This document shows positions 28,610 to 37,157 of a stretch of DNA of 64,000 bases, piece after piece (within the stretch, counting starts at the first letter, position 1; every line of letters begins with the position of its first letter). Origin of the DNA: Spartinivicinus marinus (GTDB lineage Bacteria; Pseudomonadota; Gammaproteobacteria; Pseudomonadales; Zooshikellaceae). The DNA lies in assembly GCF_026309355.1 (NCBI RefSeq), contig NZ_JAPJZK010000001.1:5352501-5416500 (forward strand). The letters are read 5' to 3'. Below the pieces are notes generated by a model. The model was not told the origin of the DNA. It saw only the letters and a program-made list of their open reading frames with translations, and did no database searches. Made by a program: the position numbers and the translations under genes.

Positions 28610-28656
28610 ATACATGTCAGAAGGGTTGGACCTATCGGGTAGTTTCTGTCAGAATG
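28610..28656 (+). repeat. Repeat copy C (TTGGACCTATC family)
   Basis: ATACATGTCAGAAGGGTTGG followed by ACCTATCGG and GTTTCTGTCAGAATG. Read in frame it gives FYTCQKGWTYRVVSVRM, open from 28561 to a TAG just after. See copies A and B. Confidence 0.7.
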
Positions 28657-28708
28657 CAGATCATTTAGCGTGTCTTACCACTGTTGATTAATAGCTAAAC
28701 CTTTAAGA

Positions 28709-29215
28709 ATGAAGCATATAATTTCAATTGTATTTACACTGTTTTTGTCGGGTTGTGCATCCAATTTGTATGTGTATGAAAGTGAAAAAGTACAGTCTCC
28801 AGCTATTGAAAAAATTAAAGTATTTATTACTAACCCTGAAATTGGAAAACCTTATGACATCTTAGTTGGATCAGGTATATACGAAATTACAAATGATAGG
28901 GAGAATTCAAATAAGCTTACTTTAAAGCCAAGCTCCAGAAATGCTATGTGTGGTAATCCTTTAATAGCATCATTTGTAACCTTTGGTTTAGTGCCTGTCA
29001 GTTTGCCATCTTTCATTGAATTCACATACACAATAGAAACACAGTCATCAAGAGCCGAATATCGACACAACATAGAACTCTATACAAGGGTTTCTATATG
29101 GGAGTGGCTTCTAAAGCCCACAGCAAAAAACGAAACAGAGGTTATGTCTGAAGCACTCGCTAAATCACAGAGAATGATTACTAAACCTGGAAAAAGTAGG
29201 AATTGGGTTTGGTAA
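28709..29215 (+). CDS. Putative lipoprotein of unknown function
   Basis: 168 residues. The leader MKHIISIVFTLFLSGCAS ends in a lipobox (LSGC), so the mature protein would be lipid-anchored at Cys16. No Asp at +2, so outer membrane is likely. The mature part is beta-rich (KIKVFITNPEIGKPYDILVG), with a hydrophobic stretch around IASFVTFGLVPVSLPSF. Family not recognised. The ATG follows the recurrent motif TTAATAGCTAAACCTTTAAG. Confidence 0.7.
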   Translation: MKHIISIVFTLFLSGCASNLYVYESEKVQSPAIEKIKVFITNPEIGKPYDILVGSGIYEITNDRENSNKLTLKPSSRNAMCGNPLIASFVTFGLVPVSLPSFIEFTYTIETQSSRAEYRHNIELYTRVSIWEWLLKPTAKNETEVMSEALAKSQRMITKPGKSRNWVW

Positions 29216-29510
29216 TTGAGAGTATTTAGTGCTATTAGCTAATTCTTACTTCAGTGTTAATGGCTTTTTATTTGTCATATTAATGCATATTGTGCCTGGA
29301 ATTTTTTGTAGCACGCTATCTGCTTAGTAACAAAATAGTTGCTATAATTAAGCGGCATGAGGCGTATGTGAACTCTGAGAAAATGCGAAAAATAGCAAGC
29401 AATAAAATTAATGGGATGAAGACTTAGTAGGGTAAGAGAGGGAATCTAGCTGGCTTTCCACACCACCCTTACTAAAGTGATACTCGTTAATAGTCAACTT
29501 AGTAGAAATA

Positions 29511-29951
29511 ATGACAGAAATTAGTTGCAAGTTTAAGTTTGAATGCCCTAAGAAATGGGATGAGTTAGTTGTTACCGATAAAGATGGGGTACGGTTTTGT
29601 AGTCATTGTAAAAGTCACGTATTTATGGCAAATGACCAAAAAGAACTGGATGAATACGCGGCAAAGGGGGAATGTGTAGCTATTGAAATGGAATATGTAA
29701 TGTTAGGAAGGCCTGAAGGAATACCTTATGTAGAATATTCACTTTTTATTCATAAGCAGAAAATTTCTGGGAAAAAATTGTATGCGCTAAGAGATGCTAT
29801 ATTACCGAGTAGCTCCCTTTTTGAAGCCAGCCAGCAATTCAATATGAAGCAAGGTAAAGTTGAAGATATTGATGAACAGCATGCAATGAAACTAGAAGCA
29901 GAATTAACCAAGTTAGGAATTAAGTGTGAAATTCAAGCTAAAAATAGTTAA
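29511..29951 (+). CDS. Zinc-ribbon-like N-terminus with a possible L7/L12-like C-terminus
   Basis: 146 residues. The N-terminal CKFKFECPKKWDELVVTDKD followed by FCSHCKSHVFMA and GECVAI has four well-spaced cysteines (C-x5-C...C-x2-C) typical of a zinc ribbon. The pattern of two linked cysteine pairs with a CVAI end occurs in small bacterial proteins of unknown role. The C-terminal third (HAMKLEAELTKLGIKCEIQ) looks like the last helix and strand of a ribosomal-L7/L12-type alpha/beta domain. Possibly interacts with GTPase or translation factors; this is a guess. Confidence 0.65.
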   Translation: MTEISCKFKFECPKKWDELVVTDKDGVRFCSHCKSHVFMANDQKELDEYAAKGECVAIEMEYVMLGRPEGIPYVEYSLFIHKQKISGKKLYALRDAILPSSSLFEASQQFNMKQGKVEDIDEQHAMKLEAELTKLGIKCEIQAKNS

Positions 29952-29996
29952 CAAGGTCATGGCAGCTTATGGCAGAGTTATACCAAACCATGGCAG

Positions 29997-30047
29997 ATAA
30001 AAAGAGAGGCTGAGAATCTCGGTATAAAGGTTAAAATTAAAGTGTAG
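29997..30047 (+). pseudogene. Remnant similar to the end of the preceding gene
   Basis: A frame ending REAENLGIKVKIKV and TAG resembles the end of the upstream gene (LEAELTKLGIKCEIQ). It looks like a decayed second copy of the L7/L12-like tail. Confidence 0.3.
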
Positions 30048-30120
30048 TCAGATAAGTACTAGTATATAGCTAGCACTTACATTAAGTTTGGTGTGTTACA
30101 CAGGTAATAGTATTTAAATA

Positions 30121-30492
30121 ATGAATAAAAATAGAAAAATTAATAAAGTTGACGAAAGTTTTGAGGCTTATAGTAAAACGAAAAATATAATTAATCACTT
30201 ATCTGAATGGAAACTAGTTTTAGAAGATAAAGTGAGGTTAAACCCAAAAGACGTTATATCTCATGGCTTAATTAGCGAACTAGAATTAGCCATAAATAGA
30301 CTTGAATTACTTTCTGGAACGAAAATTTTTAGTTCAAAAGCTAAAATACAGTGCCTTAATTCAACTCCCGATGATTACAATTACAGGCTTATGTGTGAGC
30401 GGGGTTATAAAAACCGAGAAAAATGGCGTGATGCAAAAGATGGAAACAAAATGATAGAGGTAAAATCTGGAACTTATGTAATTAACAGCTAG
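30121..30492 (+). CDS. Protein of unknown function
   Basis: 123 residues, basic (beginning MNKNRKINKVDESFEAYSKT), with a helical N-terminal half (LISELELAINRLELLSG). Not recognised. Followed directly by a terminator region. Confidence 0.55.
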   Translation: MNKNRKINKVDESFEAYSKTKNIINHLSEWKLVLEDKVRLNPKDVISHGLISELELAINRLELLSGTKIFSSKAKIQCLNSTPDDYNYRLMCERGYKNREKWRDAKDGNKMIEVKSGTYVINS

Positions 30493-30539
30493 TTTAGCCC
30501 TTCCAAAATTGGCCTCCCAAAAAAACCGGCTAATTTTTT
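30493..30539 (+). terminator. Terminator of the 30121-30492 gene
   Basis: TTTAGCC ... GGCTAA followed by six T, with part of the loop able to pair (GG...CC). Confidence 0.5.
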
Positions 30540-30559
30540 GCGTAAAAAACAACCGGTTT
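30519..30559 (-). terminator. Terminator of the type VI secretion cargo operon
   Basis: On the minus strand AAACCGG, a T/A-rich inner stem (TTTTTT/AAAAAA) and CCGGTTT form a long hairpin followed by more T. It lies about 85 bases after the last gene of the operon and overlaps the plus-strand terminator, so the two transcription units end against each other. Confidence 0.6.
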
Positions 30560-30644
30560 GTGCTAATAAAGTCAATAGCTTAACCATCTGCTACACAAGC
30601 TATCTTTTATCAGAAACCCTGACACCCACTCTTTCTTTGTGGCC

Positions 30645-31694
30645 TTATCCCTTCCACTTCATCGAGCACCAACGTCTTCTGGCAATTTGGTCTTCTTCTT
30701 CTCGGCCAGGCACTTTACCTGCCATATAATCTTTTAAGCCTTGCCAATGGAAACTGGTGATAGCCTTTCGTAACTCAGGTTCGTGATTTTTAAACCAGTC
30801 ATCATGGCTTAGGTTCGCCCAGTAATCATCTGGTCGGCCTCGTTTACCTGCTTTGTCATATTCAGCGGTTACTGGGTCTAATGCTCTGAAGGGCTCCAAC
30901 TGTGGGATATCAGGTAAGGGCTGAGAAATATCCATAAAACGCTGTAAGGTATCCCAATCAGCCAACCGGAAACGGCCATCCAATACTCCTTCTAAACCAA
31001 TGGGCACATTAAAGGAAATAGGTTGGTAACGGTGAACTAAGGTAAGTTGATAGCGGGGCAGGCCATTAATATCCGGCATATTGATCAAAGTTGCATCAAA
31101 TTCAGTAAAAGGTGCTTCGAAATATTCTTTTCCAGTAATGTGTTTGCGAACCATGCCAGTTTTTCTAAAAAAACCACACCCTCGATCAACAACAAGTTTA
31201 TCTTGAAGCTTATTAAGTAAGGTGGGGGCTAAATAATAGAATAATATGTGTAAAAAAATTAACACACAAATAAAATAACCAAAAAAACTTGGATCGCTTT
31301 TCCCTTTTGTAATCCACAAGGTTAAATAAGATATAATACAACAAGCTATTACTGCGGTTATTATAAATCTTGACCCAAACAATGCAGTGAAAAATGTTAA
31401 AGCTTCAAGCAACCAATGGCCATTGTCAAGCTTTAAGCATTCATGGTTCCAATAGACTTTTTCAGCGAAATTTTCAGGTTTTTTTCGTCTTGAATCCTGG
31501 GCAATGTCAAAACCAATATCGATAATTTGAGTACTATTGATATTAGCATAGTTTCCCCAGGGTAAGCGTAAGGCCATTTTTGTATGCATATCTTGCATTT
31601 TATACAATATGCCATTTTTTTTACTATAAGGTCTTTGCTGGGGGATTCGATGACCTAGGTAAGCTGTTTCAGAATAATAGGAATTATTTAGCAT
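30645..31694 (-). CDS. Membrane protein, last gene of the T6SS cargo operon (third putative immunity protein)
   Basis: 349 residues with two close membrane segments (about 105-125 and 133-158: FIITAVIACCIISYLTLWI and FFGYFICVLIFLHILFYYLA) between a soluble N-terminal and a large C-terminal part. The C-terminal part has KLVVDRGCGFFRKTG and a Trp-rich end. It is not a copy of the two upstream genes, but has the same plan (two membrane segments, then a cytoplasmic beta domain) and starts 6 bases after their stop. I infer immunity or an auxiliary function. Confidence 0.6.
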   Translation of the reverse strand: MLNNSYYSETAYLGHRIPQQRPYSKKNGILYKMQDMHTKMALRLPWGNYANINSTQIIDIGFDIAQDSRRKKPENFAEKVYWNHECLKLDNGHWLLEALTFFTALFGSRFIITAVIACCIISYLTLWITKGKSDPSFFGYFICVLIFLHILFYYLAPTLLNKLQDKLVVDRGCGFFRKTGMVRKHITGKEYFEAPFTEFDATLINMPDINGLPRYQLTLVHRYQPISFNVPIGLEGVLDGRFRLADWDTLQRFMDISQPLPDIPQLEPFRALDPVTAEYDKAGKRGRPDDYWANLSHDDWFKNHEPELRKAITSFHWQGLKDYMAGKVPGREEEDQIARRRWCSMKWKG

Positions 31695-31700
31695 AATTTA

Positions 31701-32681
31701 TTAAAAAACTTCCCGTTCATAATCAAGTACAATTTGTTTTGCACTTACATTATCGAGAGGTAGTAATTCACTCATAATAATCCAGCTTAGCCGCCTCTGC
31801 TCTGCATAATACTGATCAAACGCCTGCTGTAGTTCTGGTGAGCGTTTTTCCCATTGGTGTTCGGGGATCGGCTTGGACCACTCTTCCATTTCGGGTGGAA
31901 CGCTAAACTTGTTTTTAAACTTCCAATGTTCAAGAGGGTGAGACCACCATTCACCAATCAAAATACTTAAAAAAAGCTCCCACAATGCTTTACCAAAGGA
32001 ATTCTCCCGAAAAATATCTATTACTAGCACTAAGAAAGACTTATTTATTACTCTTTCCATATAACCCTCTGGTGCTTTATTAGGGTCATCCTCCATAAAA
32101 AGACGAATACACTCCCACTGGGCTTCACAGTCTTTTTCATCACCACAAGCTGCCACCATCGGCACACCTTCATCAACTGCCTCATCAGGGTTTGGAAAAG
32201 AAATAGTCAAGCCGGCCATCCCTTGTTTACCTGCAGAACCATAAGAGTGACTTTCAGACACTAAAGCCCTAACCTTTTCCCAGGGTACAATCCAGTGCCT
32301 GCCATCTTCCAGTACAATATAAGCTTCCCGTTTTTGGCGATTAAGTCGAAATGGTGGTGGGACAGGTCTGAAGCACCACTTAATAATATAAATAAGTGAA
32401 GGCAACATAATGAGGAATAGTAAAATTTCTATACCAAATTCATTATCAATCCAACTTATGAATATACTTAGAAAAATAAAGAAAGTTAATGGTCCAGCAC
32501 CAGAGCTAATACTATGGGTACTTAGGTCCATAAATACTTCGTTTTTTTGTAAAACTATCCCCCTAAAATCACAGGGTTTTTGGTCTGTGGGTAAAGGTGG
32601 TGGTGCAATATAATATTTACTTTCCAAAAAGCCTTTTCTTTTCCAGCCTCGTTGTCTTTGTTTAGACTGTTTTGTGTCCAC
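31701..32681 (-). CDS. Putative T6SS immunity protein, DUF6708-like, copy 2
   Basis: About 326 residues; two membrane segments (about 65-105). After them, LNRQKREAYIVLEDGRHWIV and WEKVRALVSESHSYGSAGKQ are nearly identical to copy 1, and the part after about residue 195 diverges. This fits my memory of DUF6708 proteins, which commonly follow VasX-type effectors. The frame is open to 32714, but GTG at 32681 aligns with the start of copy 1. It overlaps copy 1 by about 20 bases. Confidence 0.7.
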   Translation of the reverse strand: MDTKQSKQRQRGWKRKGFLESKYYIAPPPLPTDQKPCDFRGIVLQKNEVFMDLSTHSISSGAGPLTFFIFLSIFISWIDNEFGIEILLFLIMLPSLIYIIKWCFRPVPPPFRLNRQKREAYIVLEDGRHWIVPWEKVRALVSESHSYGSAGKQGMAGLTISFPNPDEAVDEGVPMVAACGDEKDCEAQWECIRLFMEDDPNKAPEGYMERVINKSFLVLVIDIFRENSFGKALWELFLSILIGEWWSHPLEHWKFKNKFSVPPEMEEWSKPIPEHQWEKRSPELQQAFDQYYAEQRRLSWIIMSELLPLDNVSAKQIVLDYEREVF

Positions 32682-33567
32682 CCTTTTTTTCCTGCTCCAA
32701 ATAATACTGATCAAACGCCTGCTGTAGTTCTGGTGAGCGTTTAGCCCATTGTTCTTTGGGGATTGGCTTGGACCATTCTTCCATTTCAGGGGGAATACTT
32801 AACCTGTTTTTAAATTTCCAGCGTTCTAATGGGTGGATCCACCAAATACCAAAAAATATAAATACTAAATAGGCTCCAAAAGCGTTATCTTCTTTGCGTA
32901 ACTCTTTAAAAACCTGAAAAGTGGATTTACTAAACCTTCCTTCAATTAGCCCATCTGGAACGTCTGCTAAATCTCCTTCCATAAAAATACGTATACACTC
33001 CCACTGAGCTTCACAGTCTTTCTCATCTCCACATGCAGCCATCATGGGAACCCCTTCATCTACATTGTCATCAGGGTTTGGAAAAGAAATTGTCAGGGCT
33101 GCCATCCCTTGTTTACCTGCAGAGCCATAGGAGTGGCTTTCAGACACTAAAGCCCTAACTTTTTCCCAGGGCACAATCCAGTGCCTGCCATCTTCCAGCA
33201 CAATATAAGCTTCCCGTTTTTGGCGATTAAGGCGAATAGGGGTAGTTACGGGTCTAAAGCACCACTTAATAATATAAATAAGTGAAGGTAACATAATGAG
33301 GAGTAGTAAAATTTCTATACCAAATTCATTATCAATCCAAATAACAAATAAACTAAAAAAAATAAATAATGATAATGGTCCTGCACCTGACCTTATCGAA
33401 TGAGTGCTAAGGTCCATAAATACATCATTTTTTTGTAATACCATACCCCTAAAATCACAGGGTTTTTGCTCTGTGGGTAAAGGAGGTGGCGCAATATAAT
33501 ATTTACTTTCCAAAAACCCTTTATTTTTCCAGCCTCGTTGTCTTTGTTCAGATTGCTTTAGTGTCAT
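32662..33567 (-). CDS. Putative T6SS immunity protein, DUF6708-like, copy 1
   Basis: 301 residues: basic N-terminus, IAPPPLPTEQKPCDFRG, two membrane segments (about 55-95), then LNRQKREAYIVLEDGRHWIV and WEKVRALVSESHSYGSAGKQ. Its start lies 20 bases inside the end of the effector gene, so translation is probably coupled, as usual for effector-immunity pairs. Copy 2 follows directly; the pair is a tandem duplication. Confidence 0.72.
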   Translation of the reverse strand: MTLKQSEQRQRGWKNKGFLESKYYIAPPPLPTEQKPCDFRGMVLQKNDVFMDLSTHSIRSGAGPLSLFIFFSLFVIWIDNEFGIEILLLLIMLPSLIYIIKWCFRPVTTPIRLNRQKREAYIVLEDGRHWIVPWEKVRALVSESHSYGSAGKQGMAALTISFPNPDDNVDEGVPMMAACGDEKDCEAQWECIRIFMEGDLADVPDGLIEGRFSKSTFQVFKELRKEDNAFGAYLVFIFFGIWWIHPLERWKFKNRLSIPPEMEEWSKPIPKEQWAKRSPELQQAFDQYYLEQEKKGGHKTV

Positions 33568-36500
33568 CTAAAATCTCCATAAACGCTTTATCGACAACGA
33601 TTATTTCTTCATTGCTGGGGTAGGGACTATCCCAGCGATCCCGGCCACTTAATAAACCAGCAGAGCCACTATTGGTGATATAAAAACGTAAGCCTTCTTT
33701 GCCCCCCAATATTTCTGGTGCAGACTGGGGCTGGTACCAGAGCTGAAGCTCAAAATGGTCTAGTACACCAATAGCTTGCTTGCTAATATTGATACCCCCG
33801 CACCGAAATACAGTACCAGGGAATTGATCTCGCTGGTCAATTTGTACATGCTCAGCCCACTGATTAGATAAATTAACACATTCCCCATAACGGCCAACTG
33901 CATTTAAACATAGGGATACATTAGGCTGGGTAATAATTAACCCTGGTATTTTAACTGTCAGGTTTAAAGTCCATGCCGTAAAGTCAGCGCGAATGGAATG
34001 ATCAGAACCAATATGATTGGGATTTTCAGTACCTAATACATAGCCATCAATATGCGGCATATATAAAATTTTAAACAATTCTGCGATATGTTTGGCATTG
34101 ATTTCAGGTGAACTGGGCGGGTGGCGTACTGACCAACAACTGTTGTTTAACCAGTTTTCCATAGGGGAGTCTTTGGTAAAGGCGTACGCAATATAGCCTA
34201 CTAAATATAAAAGCCCACCCACAAAAATAACCCAGTTAACCGGTCGCATTCTGGCAGTAAATAAGGCTTCTTGCTCAATAATGGATAAAGCCGCTGCTTT
34301 TTTATCTAGGAAAAGGGTATAAAAACCCATGCCTGCCTGAGTAGCATAACCAATGGTTCGAATTGTTTGCCCTGTTACTGTCCATTTCATCCAGTAATGG
34401 GCATCATAGTCCTCTGATTGTTCAGCTTCATATAGTTTATCAAGCAATACCTTCATTTCATAGTAAGTAGCTCCTGCACTAACAGCTCCTATAAACATGC
34501 CAAATGATATACGAGCTGAAAAGAATCCTAATGATTTTGGGCCAATTGCTCTAATCCCCTTATATCGTAAAGCCTCATCAACCAGAGCCAAAGTAGCTGC
34601 TGATGTATAAAAACTGGCCGCTACAAAATCAGCTGTATCCAACCTGTTCCAATAGGGTTTATCTTTAATAGCTGCGATTACATTTAGTAAATTTAAAAAA
34701 TTTAGGGTAAATACAGCCGCTGGTAATAAGCCACCTACTGGCTGTAATTTGGTCTGGACTTTTTGCACTGGACCAGTGACGACGTTGATCATCTGTTGAG
34801 GCGCGTTGCCGATACCTCGTAGCTCAAACAACTGTAGATCTTTCCGGCTAACAAAAGGGCGAAGGTCATCTAAACGTTGTTGGACTTCTTTCAGCTTTAA
34901 TTGTAGCGTTGGCTTCTGTACGACACTTGCTATTTTCAACTGTCGGATAAGCACCTTTTGTTGTCGTAGCAGCTGATTCTGTTGATTTTTTTTATCGAGT
35001 AGCTTTTGTAGCTGTTCAGCGTCTTTGACAATAAGTGTGGCAATTCCCGATAGCCGCAGCGATATCAGCACAGCTAAAAAGGCACCACGAACTGCTGGTT
35101 TGCCTTTACTCGCTTTTTCTACAATGCCTTTGAGAATAGGCCCTTGCAACTCAGTGTATAACTTAATAACCTCTTGCTTGATATCAGCAGCCCACTTAGC
35201 CATCGTGTCTAGCACTTCTTCCGAAATACCCAGCTTCAGCAGAAGGTTTCTTAAAACGCCTTCATTACCTTGGGTCAGTGCTGTGAATATTTCGTTAGTG
35301 CGCTCTGTTGCGTTTAGGTATTCGGCTAAATTGAAATCAAATTCAGTAAAAATGCTCTGCACTAATAAAGAGGTTTGCCCCCCAGCTAAATACTTATTTT
35401 CCTGAGTTTGGTTGTTCTGTTCGGCCAGTATTAACTTTTCTGCGAATTTTTCGCCTATCTCATGGGAGCAGATACAAGTTAAACAACCATATAACTTTTT
35501 GGTCAGGCCTTCATGGTGTTGATGAAAGTCCTTTTTGGGTAAATACCAGAAGTATTTACAGAGGTTTTCTATAAAAGGCTGACGGTCTTGCACAAGCAAT
35601 TCATGGGTTTCTTTGTTTTGTACTTTCACCCTGGCTGCGTGATCAATCCAGGCCTCCATTTCTTCTTTTCTGACCCGTTCTTGAATATTTAAACCATCGT
35701 TATGAGCAGTTAAAGCTTGTTTTTTATCCTGGTAATAGCGCCAACATAAATCCCAGGCTGGTCGATAAAGGTCTCCCAGATTTTGTTGCAGCTTTTTTTG
35801 CGTTCTGGCGTACTGTGCTTGCAGGATTTCACCGGCCCGTTGTTTTTCGTTGTATCCCCCTTTGCCTGTTCCAACCTTGGTTTGCTGCTCAAGCAAATGA
35901 AATAGTGTTAAAAAGTCTTCAACATCCTGCTCAGAGACGATCAGCTTTTCATTTCTTACCACTTGATCTTGCAGCATGGTCTGCATTTCTTTTCGGTCAA
36001 GTCGGTATAGCGAACGAATAAATTGAGCTAATGTGGTTTTATGCTCTGTTGCTTCAAGCCACAGCTGGTGATTTTTAACCTGAGTATTTTGACTACTTCC
36101 TAAATCCAGAGTTACCCCCATAGGGTCGTATATCGCTATCACCTGTGCATTATTAGGATCTTCAGCTACATCACGCCAGGCCTTTGTAGCTGACTTTGTG
36201 TCCAGTGGCGTATAACTCCAAGCGCAAGGTAAAGGGCCATCCTTTAACTTATCGGGGAAGCTTTCATATTCATAACGAAGTCGTTTAAACCACAACAACA
36301 TGCGTGTATGGGTAACAGGGTCATCCTTGTATTTTTCCCAAAGTGAATCAAGTGCTTGATAATAGTCGCGATAGAAACTTTGTTCATTCTTTTTAGTTTC
36401 GATCATCCGCTCAATTTTCTTGATATGAGGGTGTAGCTCAGTCACAAGCTCGTCGGCTATATCTACTGGGATACAGTGTGATATATGCTCCTGAATACCC

Positions 36501-37150
36501 AAACCGCTAACCATAATTGTTTGAAAGTGCCTACTTCTAAAACTGATATCCTGAAACAGTTTGGTGATAGCATCTCTCGCAATGGGGAAGTCAGTAAACG
36601 TGACTGATATGTTATGACAGCGTGATACCTCAAAGTAGCTTACCCCACCTTTAGGTGGTTCTTTGCTATGTGGAGCAAACAAGTCTTCTTCCGTCATCAG
36701 CCCCTGGTCATTAATCCGATAGCGTGTTAGCTGCTCTGTTTCAAGCTCCCAAAGGTACAAATAACCCTCACGCATGATTCGAAGCCCTACCTGGTGGCTC
36801 TGAACTTTAATGTTGGGTTTTAACGTGTCGTATTTAGCATCTACATCAGTAACAGCATAACGAACTGGCCATAGTTTGATTTTTTTCTTCTTATATGGAC
36901 ATTGAGAAACAAGCCCGCCTGGCTCTTGTTCTGACTCAAACATAGCACTATCGTTGGCACTCCGGTCTTTACCTGGTTCTGCCATTGGCTCTGGTTTGGT
37001 TTCCGTACCAGGAATAGTTAATACCGTACCAATCTGAAGTAAACGAGGCTCTGTAACGTTATTTAGTGTTTGAAGCTCTTTTACATCAACATTGTATCGT
37101 ATTGCAATCCACCAAAGGGTATCCCCTTTTTTTACTACATACTTGGCCAT
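33548..37150 (-). CDS. T6SS effector, VasX / BTH_I2691-like, with N-terminal LysM domain
   Basis: 1200 residues. Residues 2-50 form a LysM domain (YVVKKGDTLWWIAIRYNVDV, then LLQIGTVLTIPG). From about 75 the VasX-type N-terminal region follows: CPYKKKKIKLWPVRYAVTDV and GLRIMREGYLYLWE. The middle is helical and coiled (about 680-740). Strong hydrophobic helices lie near 880-905 and 980-1000 (VNWVIFVGGLLYLVGYIAYA), fitting a membrane-perforating effector. The last 200 residues are beta-rich. LysM binds peptidoglycan, so the protein may be held at or pass through the cell wall. It follows vgrG and DUF4123 and precedes putative immunity genes. Confidence 0.82.
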   Translation of the reverse strand: MAKYVVKKGDTLWWIAIRYNVDVKELQTLNNVTEPRLLQIGTVLTIPGTETKPEPMAEPGKDRSANDSAMFESEQEPGGLVSQCPYKKKKIKLWPVRYAVTDVDAKYDTLKPNIKVQSHQVGLRIMREGYLYLWELETEQLTRYRINDQGLMTEEDLFAPHSKEPPKGGVSYFEVSRCHNISVTFTDFPIARDAITKLFQDISFRSRHFQTIMVSGLGIQEHISHCIPVDIADELVTELHPHIKKIERMIETKKNEQSFYRDYYQALDSLWEKYKDDPVTHTRMLLWFKRLRYEYESFPDKLKDGPLPCAWSYTPLDTKSATKAWRDVAEDPNNAQVIAIYDPMGVTLDLGSSQNTQVKNHQLWLEATEHKTTLAQFIRSLYRLDRKEMQTMLQDQVVRNEKLIVSEQDVEDFLTLFHLLEQQTKVGTGKGGYNEKQRAGEILQAQYARTQKKLQQNLGDLYRPAWDLCWRYYQDKKQALTAHNDGLNIQERVRKEEMEAWIDHAARVKVQNKETHELLVQDRQPFIENLCKYFWYLPKKDFHQHHEGLTKKLYGCLTCICSHEIGEKFAEKLILAEQNNQTQENKYLAGGQTSLLVQSIFTEFDFNLAEYLNATERTNEIFTALTQGNEGVLRNLLLKLGISEEVLDTMAKWAADIKQEVIKLYTELQGPILKGIVEKASKGKPAVRGAFLAVLISLRLSGIATLIVKDAEQLQKLLDKKNQQNQLLRQQKVLIRQLKIASVVQKPTLQLKLKEVQQRLDDLRPFVSRKDLQLFELRGIGNAPQQMINVVTGPVQKVQTKLQPVGGLLPAAVFTLNFLNLLNVIAAIKDKPYWNRLDTADFVAASFYTSAATLALVDEALRYKGIRAIGPKSLGFFSARISFGMFIGAVSAGATYYEMKVLLDKLYEAEQSEDYDAHYWMKWTVTGQTIRTIGYATQAGMGFYTLFLDKKAAALSIIEQEALFTARMRPVNWVIFVGGLLYLVGYIAYAFTKDSPMENWLNNSCWSVRHPPSSPEINAKHIAELFKILYMPHIDGYVLGTENPNHIGSDHSIRADFTAWTLNLTVKIPGLIITQPNVSLCLNAVGRYGECVNLSNQWAEHVQIDQRDQFPGTVFRCGGINISKQAIGVLDHFELQLWYQPQSAPEILGGKEGLRFYITNSGSAGLLSGRDRWDSPYPSNEEIIVVDKAFMEILDDTKAI

Positions 37151-37157
37151 AATTCTG

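Noticed and set aside
20180-30120. CRISPR array as an explanation of the recurrent motifs
   Set aside because: The motifs are not evenly spaced, have no constant repeat with unique spacers, and no cas genes are present.
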